In this document: positions 22,077-34,585 of the stretch, in pieces | How the letters are laid out: each line of letters starts with the position of its first letter | Numbering within the stretch: position 1 is the first letter of the stretch | Notes under the pieces: model-generated | The model's input: the letters and a program-made list of their open reading frames with translations, nothing else | What the model was told of the DNA's origin: nothing | The model's database searches: none | NCBI GenBank assembly: GCA_936440205.1 | Contig: OW387133.1 | Location: 45,968,374-46,032,373, forward strand | From: Lepidonotus clava | Taxonomy: Eukaryota > Annelida > Polychaeta > Phyllodocida > Polynoidae | Length of the DNA: 64,000 nucleotides | Direction of reading: 5' to 3' | Translations under genes and position numbers: made by a program

Positions 22077-23368
22077 CAAGGGATTAAAAGGGACATGGTG
22101 TTTCTTTATGGGATATGCTACCCGGGGAACTACAACACGTGGACTCTATCTATGATTTTAAGAAGTCAGTTGCCAGAAATTATTGTAAATATGTTGAAGA
22201 TTACAAGTAACACCGTGTTTGTTAAAGTGCCTTGACTGAAAACTAGTCTTGGGATGTAATGTGACTGTATGGAATTGAATCAATTAATGACAGTAGTTGA
22301 AATTACTGTAGCTAATGTAATTGATGTGATCTATTATAAGCTACGATATCTGTTTGATATACCTGGACTGGAAAATAACATGACTGACAACTAGTCATGT
22401 TTACACTTTACTATCAATAACTACTGTAATTGTTTATTATTTATCGTATATTAGGAGTTATACCTACTACATAATGTTATTAAATATAGTGCCTATGCTG
22501 TACCAAGACTGGCACACTTGGAAGATCAGGTTAATTACCTGAAAGTTCTGCTTTGAATAAACTCATCAAAAAAAATGATCGGCAATATTCCCGCTGTGTG
22601 CCCTTTTTGCACACTGTCGAGTTTTTCGAACGAATCGATGCCCTCTGGACAACCCTGCAGGACGAGAGGGCATTTGCGTTAAAACACCTGACAGATTCGA
22701 CACTAAGATTTGAGAAGAGAATGCTGATAGGGAAGGATAGAAGTTGATGCAATGATTATGAACCTTCATCTTAAAAAGCCTAAATTTACAACTTTAATTC
22801 CAATATGTCCTGGCATATAACACTATCGAATACTTGTTACTTAGAAATCATACTTAGGCATCCTGATCTCCTGGATGAGATATTATGTAAATATAAATAG
22901 AGATAATTTTCAGATATATTGATATTCATAGTTTAGACAGTGGCCTCAAATTATGTTGCTAGGTAGACTGGGTTTGCCAAGTGAAATATTTTTAAAATAT
23001 CCCAAATATTCTTTTTAGAAATAAACATTAACAAAAGGCGAACAACATTCCTTTTACTTTAATGTAGTTTTACTGTCTTATTGTCTCTGATCATTAAGTG
23101 CTGTGTTCTTCTCGATAAAAGAGTGAAGTTACAAGAGAAGCGTTTCGAAAGAAAACATAGAATTGAACTAATATTGGTCTTAAGCCCATATTCCACATAC
23201 CGAAAGTGCCCTAACAACTTGTCACCGATATACTTTTGCCAGTGTCAATATATAATCGGCAAAATTGTCGATAAAAGTTATCAACATGTTTGTACCAATT
23301 TTGCAAGGTGGCATCAAAAGGATGCCGTAAATTGTGCCAAAAGGATGCCGTAAAGGTGCTGACAATTG
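22077..23368. other. AT-rich stretch with one unassigned short ORF
   Basis: No clear feature. A plus-strand open frame at 22574-22747 reads like ordinary protein (FFERIDALWTTLQDERAFAL) but has no recognised domain and no convincing splice context, so it is not called as a gene. Confidence 0.4.
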
Positions 23369-23911
23369 ATGACACTGTACTGATGCGGTGTCAGTCCATT
23401 GTTAGCCTAGCCGTTTGCATAGAAGCAATATCAGGGCTAAGAGTGTAACTTTTCATAGATTGTGTTTGAAGAATGTAGGCGATGTTAAGGGACCAGTGTA
23501 AAGCAGGGCCTGCAGCAAGCAGTCAGTCAGAGTGCACTAAGCAAGCAATTGAGTAACTACTCAAATAGGTAACAGGCCACTGAGACTGGGTTTCTGTTAT
23601 AGAGAGTCTGTGGACTGACAGGCAGGAAAGCTAGGAGTGTTAGCTGTGGGGGTTGAGTGGACCAAACCTCTTGAACTGATGATTGTCAATAGGAGTTCAG
23701 TGATGTATATCATGTGTTTGGACTAAATAAACAACATCCTGCCATGTAAGTGTTCTGCCACCTCCTGATGGAGAACTAGGTCTCGAGATGACCTGCAGCT
23801 TTAATAGAAGGAATACTGCGATTACTAGCTAATTACTACTGCGAGGAACTAGCTAATATATCTGCATAAGTAATGGAAACATTATGCTTAAATATGCCTC
23901 TACACGTAACA
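23369..23911. mobile_element. Old LTR-like repeat, copy 2
   Basis: Second copy of the repeat at 17799-18325, same orientation. It ends in GTAACA and contains an AATAAA within ggactaaataaacaacatcc, as LTRs often do. It appears to be a diverged solo LTR: broken, old, family unassigned. Confidence 0.4.
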
Positions 23912-25200
23912 GTAAAGTTAAACCCCATACTTCAACACTTATATGGAACGTTACTATGGAGATGAACATTGGCAGCAAGTACTGTCGGTAGGTGGAATAC
24001 GAGATTTAGGTGTACATGCGACGGCCAAGAAAGTGAGTCATTTAATGAAAGGACATTTTCTGTCATGTACTGATAAACAGGTACCATGGTGAGAATCACT
24101 GTGAATAAAAGCAATGGCCTCAGTTAGTCGTTGTAATGCATGCACGTTATGTCAGTGCTATTAATAAAGACGGTCAGTCGTATGAACGGACGTTGATGCA
24201 CTCTGAGTGGGACCTGGTATTGATCACTGAAATACAGCCCAAAGGACTGAACGAGTGATGTACATGTTGCGTTAAGAACCCCATATAGCTCAACTTGTCG
24301 GAAGTCTGGCATGGTGAATAGGGGACAGGTCAGAAGCCTGAGCTGCTCACTGCGTCAACTTATAAAACACATACTCAAGTATATTGTTATGTTTTACAAA
24401 GTGGCCCATTTCAGACAACGATCGGGCATCGCTGAGGCTTTCTTCTGTCGATATACTCTCTCTGTCATAAATGGATTTCAATCTTCAAAAGGGATGCCAC
24501 TTTGTTGATAATTAACACGCAGGTGCAATTAGAATTCCGCTAATTAAAGATACTTAAACTAATTTAATAACGTAAATATAAACGAGCCTGCTTCCAGATA
24601 AAAACGCGTGTGACGGCTCCCTGGCACTGCAGAAAGTCCAATTGTAGTCCAGAAAGTCCAATTGTAATTAGATTTCCCTTTCATGTATATGGCACACTGT
24701 ATTTCAAACACGAATACAGAAAGGTACAGGGATATCAGAAACAGGTGAAGACACATATTATGTCTTATAGTCTAGAGTCTAAGGCTCTTGCGTTGCCCTC
24801 AAATTACACATCAATTGAAGCAGAAACGTGCTGCGTTACACTGATTCAGTAGTGCAGGGAAGACTTAAATTACGGGTATTGCTTCAGTTGTTGTCTGTAT
24901 GACGCTAATGCTGTACCCTCGAGCGTCTATCGCAAAATTATTCCTGATGAAGAGTGTGCTAATTGACCCCCATTCTTCGAGTCAGTTCGCCCAATATGTC
25001 TTTTTTGAATTGATGAAAGATACATAGATCTTCTAGATGAGGAAAATCTACAGTTCTCAAAATTCGAACGTCACCTGTATCGGCCGAACCATAATGCGTG
25101 TACTAGGTAATACCTGTGATTTAATCAGACGAACGGACGAGAAATTGCAGAAGCGTAACTCTGAAACCTGGGCCTATATGACGTCAGTTCCTGTGCGCTC
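23912..25200. other. AT-rich stretch, nothing recognised
   Basis: No supported exon. The only repeat noticed is a 19-bp direct duplication (CAGAAAGTCCAATTGTA) near 24630-24670. Confidence 0.45.
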
Positions 25201-25600
25201 TTCCTTTAGGTAACGGGGACCGGTAGGCCTGGTCTACCGACAGTCAAGCTCCAACCTGTCCAGGTGCTTCTCTCAGTGTTTAGTCAGGGGTTTACAGAAT
25301 GCCTCCTTCCCACTACGACTTTCCAGAATCCTGCCCCATGTCGACCCGAACGGCGATGAGCGAGGGCTCTATTAGTCGTCTGGGGGCGCCCCTGGAGCTA
25401 ACCGCTCGAAACAGCTCGGAGGTAGGGGGATTGGCTGGGAGCTAACACAAAGGGACGTCAGCGGCCAGCTGCTCCATGATGGATGAAGCTCATGGTGTAG
25501 ACGTGTCGTCAACCGGTATTATAGGCGCCAGGCGCCAGGGGACAACTGCTGGTCGAGCAGCTCGGCCTGCACTCTGAGCTTCTCCCACTGACGAGCTAAT
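25200..25600. promoter_or_regulatory. GC-rich island, candidate regulatory element
   Basis: GC-rich patch in AT-rich surroundings without a believable exon. It contains CAAAGGGACGTCAGCGGCCAG, a near match to a string at 27606-27630 in another island, which hints at a shared functional motif. The function is inferred. Confidence 0.3.
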
Positions 25601-25772
25601 GTCACTCACGTCTATAGTAAATGGACAGGCCTCCTAACGAAGCAGAAGGAGAAGAAGGAAACGACGGGAGGCTTTAGTGTAGAATAATAGATGGTCTCAC
25701 CCTTTGGCATAGACAAAGGACGTAAATATATAAACCCAATATCACAGATATACCTCTCGCCTAATCTCATCA

Positions 25773-26166
25773 GTGCCCCGTCGCATAACGGGTCTCGCTG
25801 TTGCGAACATTGGCACATTTCAAAAGACCTCTCCCTGTTCAACAGGGAGAAATGTACCTTTCATCCTTACAGGGATGGTTTGCACACCCGATTTTTCAAT
25901 TTATCAGGGGGACATTTTGGGGTTAACATTTAAAGATTTTGTTTTCAGTAAATGTTAGATGTGTCCGTCAGCTTATAATTTGTATAGGAGGCAAGTGGCG
26001 GAAATGATTTATTAGCCAATTAAATTAAATTCAAAGTGTGTACAAAACCATCGCAACAGGGAGGATTGGCACACCCCCAAAACAAGGAGAGAAAAAAACA
26101 GGGAGAAAAAACAAATCCATCCTTAATCGCTCCCTCTTGCGAGCTTTTGGTTATGCGACGGGCCAC
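25773..26166. mobile_element. Candidate MITE
   Basis: Inverted ends GTGCCCCGTCGCATAAC (25773) and the complement of GTTATGCGACGGGCCAC (ending 26166), about 394 bp apart, no coding content. No clear target duplication was found, so the call is tentative. Confidence 0.5.
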
Positions 26167-26199
26167 AGGGGTACCTCCGCTGAGTAATCTATGGGTAGC

Positions 26200-26590
26200 T
26201 GCTATTTAACCCCCTGGGGCGGCTTTACAGCGGGCCGTACGGCTCCACTGTTCGGAGTGGAGCTGGGATATTTGTGGGCGGGTCGGACGGTAAACACTTG
26301 AGTGTTGTGTGCAGCTGCTTCTATACCCAGCCTCTAATTACCGGCGGGCAGAGACACTTCGACAAGGGATGGGATCTGACTCGGCCATAATTACAGCCTA
26401 AAGAGCTGGTCGATAGTCGGTAATTAAGCTTATCCCTCTGATAAAGCACCTTGACAGATTATCCGCTGATGGGGGGATTAAATGGCCGTTATCGGGCCTG
26501 GATGGAGGCTGCTGGCCTTCAGCCTTTGCCGGGTCCACGTCACTTATCACGTTGGGATACTCTGACAGGGTCCCCGTCATGCAGAGGTCT
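26200..26590. promoter_or_regulatory. GC-rich island with clustered GATA and TAAT sites
   Basis: Within about 200 bp it holds CTTATC, TGATAA, ATTATC and TTATCA (GATA-type) plus several TAATTA/TAATTAC (homeodomain-type) words. Such clustering is typical of developmental enhancers; no exon is seen. The function is inferred from motif density alone. Confidence 0.35.
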
Positions 26591-26599
26591 CCACAAATA

Positions 26600-27400
26600 A
26601 AGACCCGAATCCTGATTTACGAATGTACACACATGTATGATCATGTGCACCATGAAGGCCTAGATTAAGCTGAGTAGAGGATCTAACACAGGCAAGCAGC
26701 GACATAACAGCACGTTCTGCAACCATTCGTATGTGGTCAGTCTTTTAGTTGCTTAATTTTCACATAAGTCACATTATTATGCGTGAAGTGTTGTAATAAC
26801 ATCACATTCAAGTGAGACTCAGTCGTACCAATACAGAATATTACAATATAATTATTCTTGTCTTCAAGTGGAAGAATGTAACCAGAGTATTACAATGATA
26901 TTACAGTGTAATGTCACAATGTTAAGTTCCAAATCATTGGGGTCTATCAAAATAACGTAACAAGAACATAACAGAATGAGACAGAACCTTGCTGGAATAT
27001 TATAATAATGCTGCATACTTGGCTAGAAAACCAGTTTGATTTAGATCTGAACTTTAGATTGTAAGCAGGTCTACTAATGTTGTCAAATGTACTTCAATTA
27101 ATATCATTAGGATATCTTTTGCGGATTTGAATAAAAGAAGAGAAACATTAGAATCTGCTAAGAAAATGTCAATGTAATTATTCTGTATTTATTTCAGTCT
27201 GAAATAGGAGGTCGTCTTTATCATGTGAAATAAAAAGGAAACATAGGTAACAATAGGTGTTTGCAGAGGCCAAGGAAGAAACGAAATTTTAAAAATGTTA
27301 TGTGTAATTTTTTAATTGTCGAAAGTAATTATTGTTGAATACATTCCAAAAATAAAAGTGTTGTACACACTGATGTTGACTTTTTAAACGCTTCAACAAG
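26600..27400. other. AT-rich stretch, nothing recognised
   Basis: No exon, repeat or TIR pair supported. Confidence 0.5.
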
Positions 27401-27409
27401 TCTTCATGT

Positions 27410-27740
27410 CAGGTCGCCATCCATCGGCGGGGCCCCTGAATGGCGCGTCACCTCGTGTGTCGGTGATTGCCTCTCCTCATGCCAGCCGAGCTTTGTCCAC
27501 CGGCTAATTACGCCGCCAATGGGTCTGAGGGGACTGGTCCTGTCCGCGGGGAGCCTCAACTACCTGCGTCCGCACGGGGCTCCGTTGACACCTGACAAAT
27601 GATCCCAAAGGGGCGTATCAGCGGCCAGCGCCTGCTTTCCTCCCTCTGGCACGTCAACAGCTCCTATCCTATTATTTAACGTCCGCTCATTCTAGTTTAA
27701 GGCGTTAGCGGCCGGGCACACCCAACAAAACAGTCGGATC
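27410..27740. promoter_or_regulatory. GC-rich island, candidate regulatory element
   Basis: GC-rich patch with CCGGCTAATTACG and CAAAGGGGCGTATCAGCGG, the latter resembling the island at 25200-25600. No exon signature on either strand. Confidence 0.3.
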
Positions 27741-29200
27741 CCTCCGTGTAAGCCTATCTTCTCCCTATCGCTTTTCTATTGATCCCAACAAAACCTAAGG
27801 TCGCAAAAGGATTACTAATTAAATTAAGCTGTAATCAACCTTCCCAAAACCTTCCCAGAACATAATTAACCGGGTGGAATTACGAAGAACTCAGGAAAAC
27901 CACGGCATTAAGACACCAGCACGGTAATAATTCCAACACAGCAGAGAGTAGGAAGGAGTTGGAGGCGGCAAGGGAGTATAGTCTTTACTCCCGTTCTAGA
28001 AAGCAGGATCCTAAAGAGGGGTGGTAATATGCACCAGAGGCCTGTTAGCCCGGCCCGAGTTATTTCCCAATGGCTTCCAATTACACGTCCGATTTCACCG
28101 ACAAACGCCCCATCCGGACCAATAACCACTGGCACGATGTGCTCCCAGCCCACCGATGGGCTGGGCCTAAGAAAACTTACTTTCTATTTCTCGCTTAAAT
28201 GCTCTTGTAATATACATCACTGAACGCCATAGGCCCTCCATGAAAATCTAGGATTCTTCCAGTAAATCTGTATTTCAATGCCCAGTATCATCAAATCACA
28301 GAAACACGTCGTAAGATGATGGCTTCTTAGTATGAGCAATGTGGACAGTGGAACATCGAAAGTGTATGCAATATACAGCAGAAAACCATTGTATCATAAA
28401 GGAAATCCCATGCTCAAGCTTTGCCTACTTTCTACGACGACTTACCTCCCATTAAGAAGAAAGGTCCAACAGTAGCCGAGGACTTTTCCCGACAACCCAA
28501 TCCATTTGAGATATAGCCTAAATTGCACTGCGTCCTTGAACGATTTGCCTGGATTGTTGTTGGAACGATAAGTACTCCCCAAAGTCTGGGGTGGCTGACA
28601 TTCTATCTGGTCTCGTCCGTGCCACGGCACACTTGCAAAGCCACGAGGAAAGCCTCAAGGGAGGGTCAGAGGGAGAAGCCAGAAGCGGAAGCCTTGGGGT
28701 GGAAAGCCAGGCGGAGAAGCCACTCCTGGTATCGGCTGGCGAGTGGGGGGGGGGGGGGGGTAAGGAGGTCCCGGTTGGGTTTGGTATACACCAAGAAAAG
28801 AATAAACAACACTGAGCCAACCATTCCATATAAATACTAACCAATGGTTTCATAATGTGATTATAAACGTGTTGGCCCTGCAGTAGTTTAATATTGAAAA
28901 CATGCAGAGAAAGATGTGTAAACTATACGGTCTGAATGGCTTTCTTGAAGTGTCGATAATCTGAAGAGACTTTATGAAGACAAACTGCAGCTACTGTTCT
29001 GGCGTAAACCGCACGAGTATTGCAGTACGCGGCTCATGATTACTGACATCTCTAGGTAAACGGTCAACGCATGTATCATAGATGATTCAGACCCTCCAAG
29101 GCAATGTCGAGACGAATCACTCAGATGCAGCGTCACTCTTTGACTCCAACAGCGGAGTTCACTCCACATTTCCATGCAACTTGATTATGCATAATGCTGG
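27741..29200. other. Mixed stretch with a G homopolymer
   Basis: Contains a G-run at about 28745-28760 and short open frames without protein-like features. No exon recognised. Confidence 0.4.
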
Positions 29201-29219
29201 CTCGGTTAAAACTGCATGC

Positions 29220-29530
29220 GAGAGCGAACACGGCGTCAGGAGAAGGATGAGCGAGGTGTGAGGGGCCTGCAGCAGCACAGGAGGAGGCGTGGAGTGAGGT
29301 GGGAGGGCGGATGGGGAGTGAGGAGGGCCTCGGGCAGGCGGCAGGAGTAAAGGCGAATAGCCTGAAGGATGATTGATGTTACTGCAAATAATCCTAGCCC
29401 GCAGCAAAGAGCGGCCACATCGGCGGCTATAAAGCAGGCACTGCGGCCAGGTGCCTGAGCCAACAACAGGCCCCCGCCGCAGAGAGCCCACACAAATGGA
29501 CCTGTAGACGGACAGCTCGAGGCGCTGCCC
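29220..29530. other. GC-rich island
   Basis: GC-rich patch. A minus-strand frame begins MWALCGGGLLLAQAPG at 29493, but it lacks a usable signal-peptide exon structure for the Shisa gene and is not called. Confidence 0.3.
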
Positions 29531-30559
29531 TAACTAATGTATGGAGCCGCACACATACATGCAAACTCAGGCCCGGTCAGGCGTCCGTGCGGATTTCAAT
29601 GGGTTCTATACAGGGTACGCAGCACTCGCGCTCTGAATGGGTTCCTCACCCAGGAGACTGTTGTACAATCTTGCCTACTTTATTTTATGTCAGAGTTTAG
29701 ACTGTAAAATGCTACAACTTTATTAACACATTCTGTGCCTTTTGTGTTAAGTATTCTGTAGCGCCATGGTGAGCCAAATGCTGATACTGATCATGAATTC
29801 CTAAGGAGTGCCACAGTAGGGTCCGGGTGTGTATACATCTTTTTCATTAAGGTGGAGCCCACTGGTGGACTCAAATTGTTAAGGTACATGAAGGTACATG
29901 GGGTACTGCTCAGGGTCGTAGGAACTAAATGATCCACCAAGCAATGGGTTAACGCCTGTAACCTACCGAAACTATGTGAAGAAGGAACATCCTTAATCGT
30001 TGTATGAGGTATAAGGGTCAGTAATCGGGAACAGTTAAGGAGCCCTGTCCGCCCACGTTCTCCCCGTGTTGTTCCTCAAACAATCCCGTGTATGGGGAAC
30101 TTGTCGCCTTTTTACTCCCTTTGGCCGTGACGGAGATGATGGACAGCTGAGCGCCGGGCCCTTTTTGTATCTAGGATATTGGCATTTACAACTAATCACC
30201 TGCGGGCGGTGGTGTGGGCGGCGCCGGTGTAAATAAGCACACGCTTTCTGAAATCAATTTCCTAACGTTAACAGCCGTTGCTTTATCATCGAGCCAAGAC
30301 AAGATGAAGGCCGTTAAATGTGCAGTATGTAATATGTAACTCGCATCGTTCACTGTCCCATCTGTCTTCTTCTGTGGACGCCCAATATCAAGTATTGCCG
30401 TTATTTTCCTTACATTTCAAAAAGGGTTTAGATCTCATTATAGTGGTGATAATCGTATCTGTAGTTGTAGGGCGCAGTAAGCTCACCAAAGAGCTCCCAT
30501 GACAGCATTGCCTTTGTTACTCAAAGAAAAAGTCGATACGCCGGTGATAATTGACTGCG
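29531..30559. other. Stretch without recognised features
   Basis: Moderate composition with a small GC-rich spot at 30120-30230. Nothing supported. Confidence 0.4.
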
Positions 30560-31880
30560 GCTCGTCAGACAGGCTTTCGGTCTGTGGAGCACTCTAATCA
30601 GATAATCCACACTTGAGTGACGTTGTGCGCCGACGGCCACCCCTGGACGGGCCATGTCGGGCCGACAGCAGGCATTGTCAGACCTTCGATCCACACAGCC
30701 ATTCGCCACTTGTCAGGGTGGGGCTTTAGTGCCACCGCCCAATTATGACCTGTCTACTTGGCTGATTGTGGAGGGCCCCGCCCAGCCTACTGTCTACAGG
30801 GCCACGTACACAGGTTGTGCAGTCTCCCCTGTCTCCTCGTCTCCCCCCTCTCTGCCATCATTCTGTCTCACACTCTCAAAGGGCATTTGCAGCAGTGTGT
30901 CGCCAGGTAATACACAGGGCTGACGGTCGACGTGTAAGCCGGTCGTCATATAAAGGGCCAATCCCGTTGACCCTGATGCTATCTCCCCGCTTCTCAGGCA
31001 GCTCCTGCCGAGGTCAATGGTATAGGATTATGTCGCAAGGGGAGCCGAGTCTCTGAAACACCCAGTAATTTAAAGAAGTTATCCTGACGGTCACCCTCAC
31101 TTTCTCACTTCCCCTGTCAATCTCCCAGCTATTCGGCCCTAGTTGTTTGATACGATAGGCTTATTTGACGTAGCAGATTTTCTGTTGAGCAATTTCCCTC
31201 TCCCCCAGTCTACGTAATGATATCGGCCGCTGACCTTTGAAATCCAGACTGGACGTGAAGGCCGCCCGGAAATGGCCGCAGCCCTCCAGATTATGTCCAG
31301 TTTCCCCGTCATCCACTTCTCCAGGGCGCCGACTAGCGCCACAATAGGGAAGCCAGGCGGGTCACCCCCTGGAGCAACAAAGACCTGCCAGCCCCCACTT
31401 GGCCGCGCCGATAAGCGCCGCTCCAGGCCGCCAACTGACCGACTTCGGTGAACAAAGTAGTCGGCTTGTTTTTCTGACCAGTCTAGGGGAGTCTTTTATT
31501 GGCATATCGATCTGTCTCCGACTCACCCCCTCCCCATTCCCGATCTCCTTCCCACGCCCTCCTACTGGCAGGGGGAAGCTTCCCCCGCGAGCGCCGCACC
31601 ACCTTACCCGAATCTCGCTCGCACGAGAAGACATACGAGAGCTACGCGCCGGCGCCAACGAGACAAATCGGGTTGGTCAATTGCCGAAGCAAACAGCATC
31701 AGCTGGGTTATTTTGCATTCAAATGGCTTCCGGGACAAATCGAGTCACGACGAGCCACAGGTTCCCCGGGGCGCATGCGCCTATCTGAGGGCTGCGGGGT
31801 ACTTGTGGAGAAGGAGAAGGCCGACACGTTAAGGCTGTCTGCCCCCTGGATTCACAGCACACAGCCCACCACAATGCCCC
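30560..31880. promoter_or_regulatory. Broad GC-rich islands, candidate regulatory block
   Basis: Two adjacent GC-rich blocks (30560-31060 and 31200-31880) in AT-rich DNA. The longest open frames (31399-31788 and 31499-31885, plus) overlap in two frames and show no domain, so they look like composition artefacts. A CpG-island promoter is possible; no transcript start can be placed. Confidence 0.3.
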
Positions 31881-32990
31881 GATAAAAGACACCCTCTAAT
31901 CTGGTTTCACCTAATAGAAAGAGAATAGACCTCTGTACCTAGATAATTGCCTTCCCTTCTGCGGTCTTTTCACTCTGTCGTGACATGGGAGCGCAAAGGG
32001 GAGCATTTACGTGCAGCCGTATGGTGCTTGACTAAACCAGTTGTATCGTCTCATAACCACCAAATACAATTTATCAGAAAATACCGGACGCCCTGTCTGA
32101 GGGGGTTGGGTAAGTACGGCCTGCGGTGTCTGTGATCTATGATGATGCCCTCAGGTGATTAATCCCCCTCTGTGTCCGGGCCTTCCTCCATGGCGTGACC
32201 GACAGTAACGTGCACGTTCACGATCGAGGCCTTATTACACTACACTATTTTGAGCTGCGATATCAGCGCAATTTGTTGATATTACAGATAACTCGCATGC
32301 AAGAGCGATATAGTCGTTTGAAAATGGCACTTTGGGGTTTTATAAACATCTGTAACAAAGAATTGTGTCTTTGTTACGGATGAAATTTCTCTGCGACATC
32401 GTCAAATGGCAGCTCATGTCGTACCACTGGTAACTCAGGTGCGCGCTAGCCCCGACGTGCTCAGCTGCGGGGGAACGTGGCTCCCGACAGCCGGGGAGCA
32501 GGCTCCTCCAGCAGGTCGGCCCTAATCACTATTGGCCCTTCTAATCCCAGCACTAATCACGGCAAACGGGCGAGACAAGGCCCCGCCGGCTCACCTGGGC
32601 CCCGGGTAAATGAAGCCTGCACAGCCCGGCCATATCAAAGGGGCGGGCGGCGGGCCATCACAGGTAGCCGTGCGGCCGGCCAATTAGAAGGCGCTGACCG
32701 AGAGGGGAACATGCCGTCAGAAGCCAACAGTTTTTCACCTTTAACTCATTACCTACACAATTTGATGGCGGATCGGATGGCAGATGGCCTACTCGGGAAC
32801 CCATCTTGGCGTTTTGTCATAATGTTTCTAACATAAGAACAAATTCTTTTTCACAGAGGCGAACTTGTAGGGTCATGACGTATCCATTACAGAACTGCTG
32901 GGCTAGGGGTATTTCAACAGACTTAAAAACCGCCAAGAAATACATCTATGGACATTCAACTGGACAGAAAAGACATCTGTTATAAAACGA
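31881..32990. other. Mixed stretch with a GC-rich island at 32440-32720
   Basis: The island contains GCAGGTCGGCCCTAATCACT and GGGCGGGCGGCGGGCC with no exon signal. The flanks are AT-rich and unannotated. Confidence 0.35.
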
Positions 32991-33238
32991 CCCCCCCTTT
33001 ATTTTACAATGGAGGGTTTATTCGGATATCTTGTAATAGAGAAGATGATAGAAATCTATAAACTTGCATACCTACAGTTTCTTCCCTCAAAAATTGGCCT
33101 GGGAAGCCTTGAACACATGTACAGCAATCTAGCGCAGTTGCTGAATATCATGCATATACATATAAATCAGGGAATATTGCACTCGTAATGCCACACTACA
33201 ATGTCCATTTGCAGATAAAAAAAGAAATCCTGGGGTGA

Positions 33239-33540
33239 CGACCAAAGAAATTTCACGCATCTTATGCTCACGATTCCAACATTTGGATGCGTGAAATAAC
33301 ACAAAATTTTAGATTCGTGAATTTTTATGTGTGATTAAAACATTCTAATTAAATTGCAATTGTTTTCTAATGGATATAATGAAGCATATTTTATAAATAT
33401 TTATCCTTCATACATGTTTTTTTAAGGACATTTTCCTCCACGAATCCTTTTTTACACTTTCACGCATCATTTTCTAGATGTGTGAGAGTTTTCTGGACGA
33501 GTTTGGACGAAAAAAAGGATGCGTGAAATTTCTTTGGTCG
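33239..33540. mobile_element. 302-bp MITE inside the duplicated unit
   Basis: Perfect 23-bp inverted ends beginning CGACCAAAGAAATTTCACGC at 33239 with the complement ending at 33540. The core word CACGCATC recurs internally. The same element lies at about 34036-34337 in the second copy of the duplication. No clear target duplication. Confidence 0.7.
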
Positions 33541-34035
33541 GCACTCCTGAGATACATTGCTGAAACGAATTATACAAAAATTTACATTATGAGGAGGAGA
33601 GCAGCTTTTCTGCATGGGCCACGGGGTATCAGTCATAGGTTGTTCATGTAGATCGCCAGGAACCAGTGACAAAGACAGTTCCCAGCATGGTACACCGATA
33701 AACTTTTGCGAATGCCCAACGGCCCATAAAAGTAGTTCTTCTCCTCGTTGAGTGCAGCTTTTCTTTGTGAAGGTTCTTAATTTGAAGACCCCCCCTTTAT
33801 TTTACAATGGAGGGTTTATTCGGATATCTTGTAATAGAGAAGATGATAGAAATCTATAAACTTGCATACCTACAGTTTCTTCCCTCAAAAATTGGCCTGG
33901 GAAGCATTGAACACATGTACAGCAATCTAGCGCAGTTGCTGAATATCATGCATATACATATAAATCAGGGAATATTGCACTCGTAATGCCACACTACAAT
34001 GCCCATTTGCAGATAAAAAAGAAATCCTGGGGTGA

Positions 34036-34337
34036 CGACCAAAGAAATTTCACGCATCTTATGCTCACGATTCCAACATTTGGATGCGTGAAATAACACA
34101 AAATTTTAGATTCGTGAATTTTTATGTGTGATTAAAACATTCTAATTAAATTGCAATTGTTTTCTAATGGATATAATGAAGCATATTATATAAATATTTA
34201 TCCTTCATACATGTTTTTTTAAGGACATTTTCCTCCACGAATCCTTTTTTACACTTTCACGCATCATTTTCTAGATGTGTGAGAGTTTTCTGGACGAGTT
34301 TGGACGAAAAAAAGGATGCGTGAAATTTCTTTGGTCG
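34036..34337. mobile_element. 302-bp MITE, second copy by tandem duplication
   Basis: Same TIRs (CGACCAAAGAAATTTCACGC) as the element at 33239. It was carried along by the 798-bp duplication rather than inserted independently. Confidence 0.7.
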
Positions 34338-34585
34338 GCACTCCTGAGATACATTGCTGAAACGAATTATACAAAAATTTACATTATGAGGAGGAGAGCA
34401 GCTTTTCTGCATGGGCCACGGGGTATCAATCATAGGCTGTTCATGTAGATCGCCAGGAACCAGTGACAAAGACAGTTCCCAGCATGGTACACCGATAAAC
34501 TTTTGCGAATGCCCAACGGCCCATAAAAGTAGTTCTTCTCCTCGTTGAGTGCAGCTTTTCTTTGTGAAGGTTCTTAATTTGAAGA

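Larger units (their letters stand above)
32991..34585. repeat. 798-bp tandem duplication (two copies)
   Basis: Copy 1 is 32991-33788, copy 2 is 33789-34585. By eye they differ at about six substitutions and one length change in an A-run, so they are about 99% identical and the duplication is recent. Each copy starts with seven C residues and carries the same MITE. A 70-aa minus-strand frame occurs in both but overlaps the MITE end and is not a gene. Confidence 0.92.

Noticed and set aside
23932-24114. Minus-strand ORF starting MLLFTVILTMVPVYQY, considered as the missing Shisa signal-peptide exon
   Set aside because: No donor in the phase needed by the exon at 16943, and no residues typical of the Shisa N-terminus.
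29236-29493. Minus-strand ORF MWALCGGGLLLAQAPG, also considered as the Shisa first exon
   Set aside because: The hydrophobic stretch is Cys/Ala-rich from a GC-rich island; no suitable donor or supporting context.
31399-31885. Two overlapping ~129-aa plus-strand ORFs
   Set aside because: They overlap in different frames in GC-rich DNA; neither shows a domain or splice continuity.
33460-34469. Duplicated 70-aa ORF in the tandem repeat
   Set aside because: It overlaps the MITE end in both copies and is kept only because the duplication is recent.
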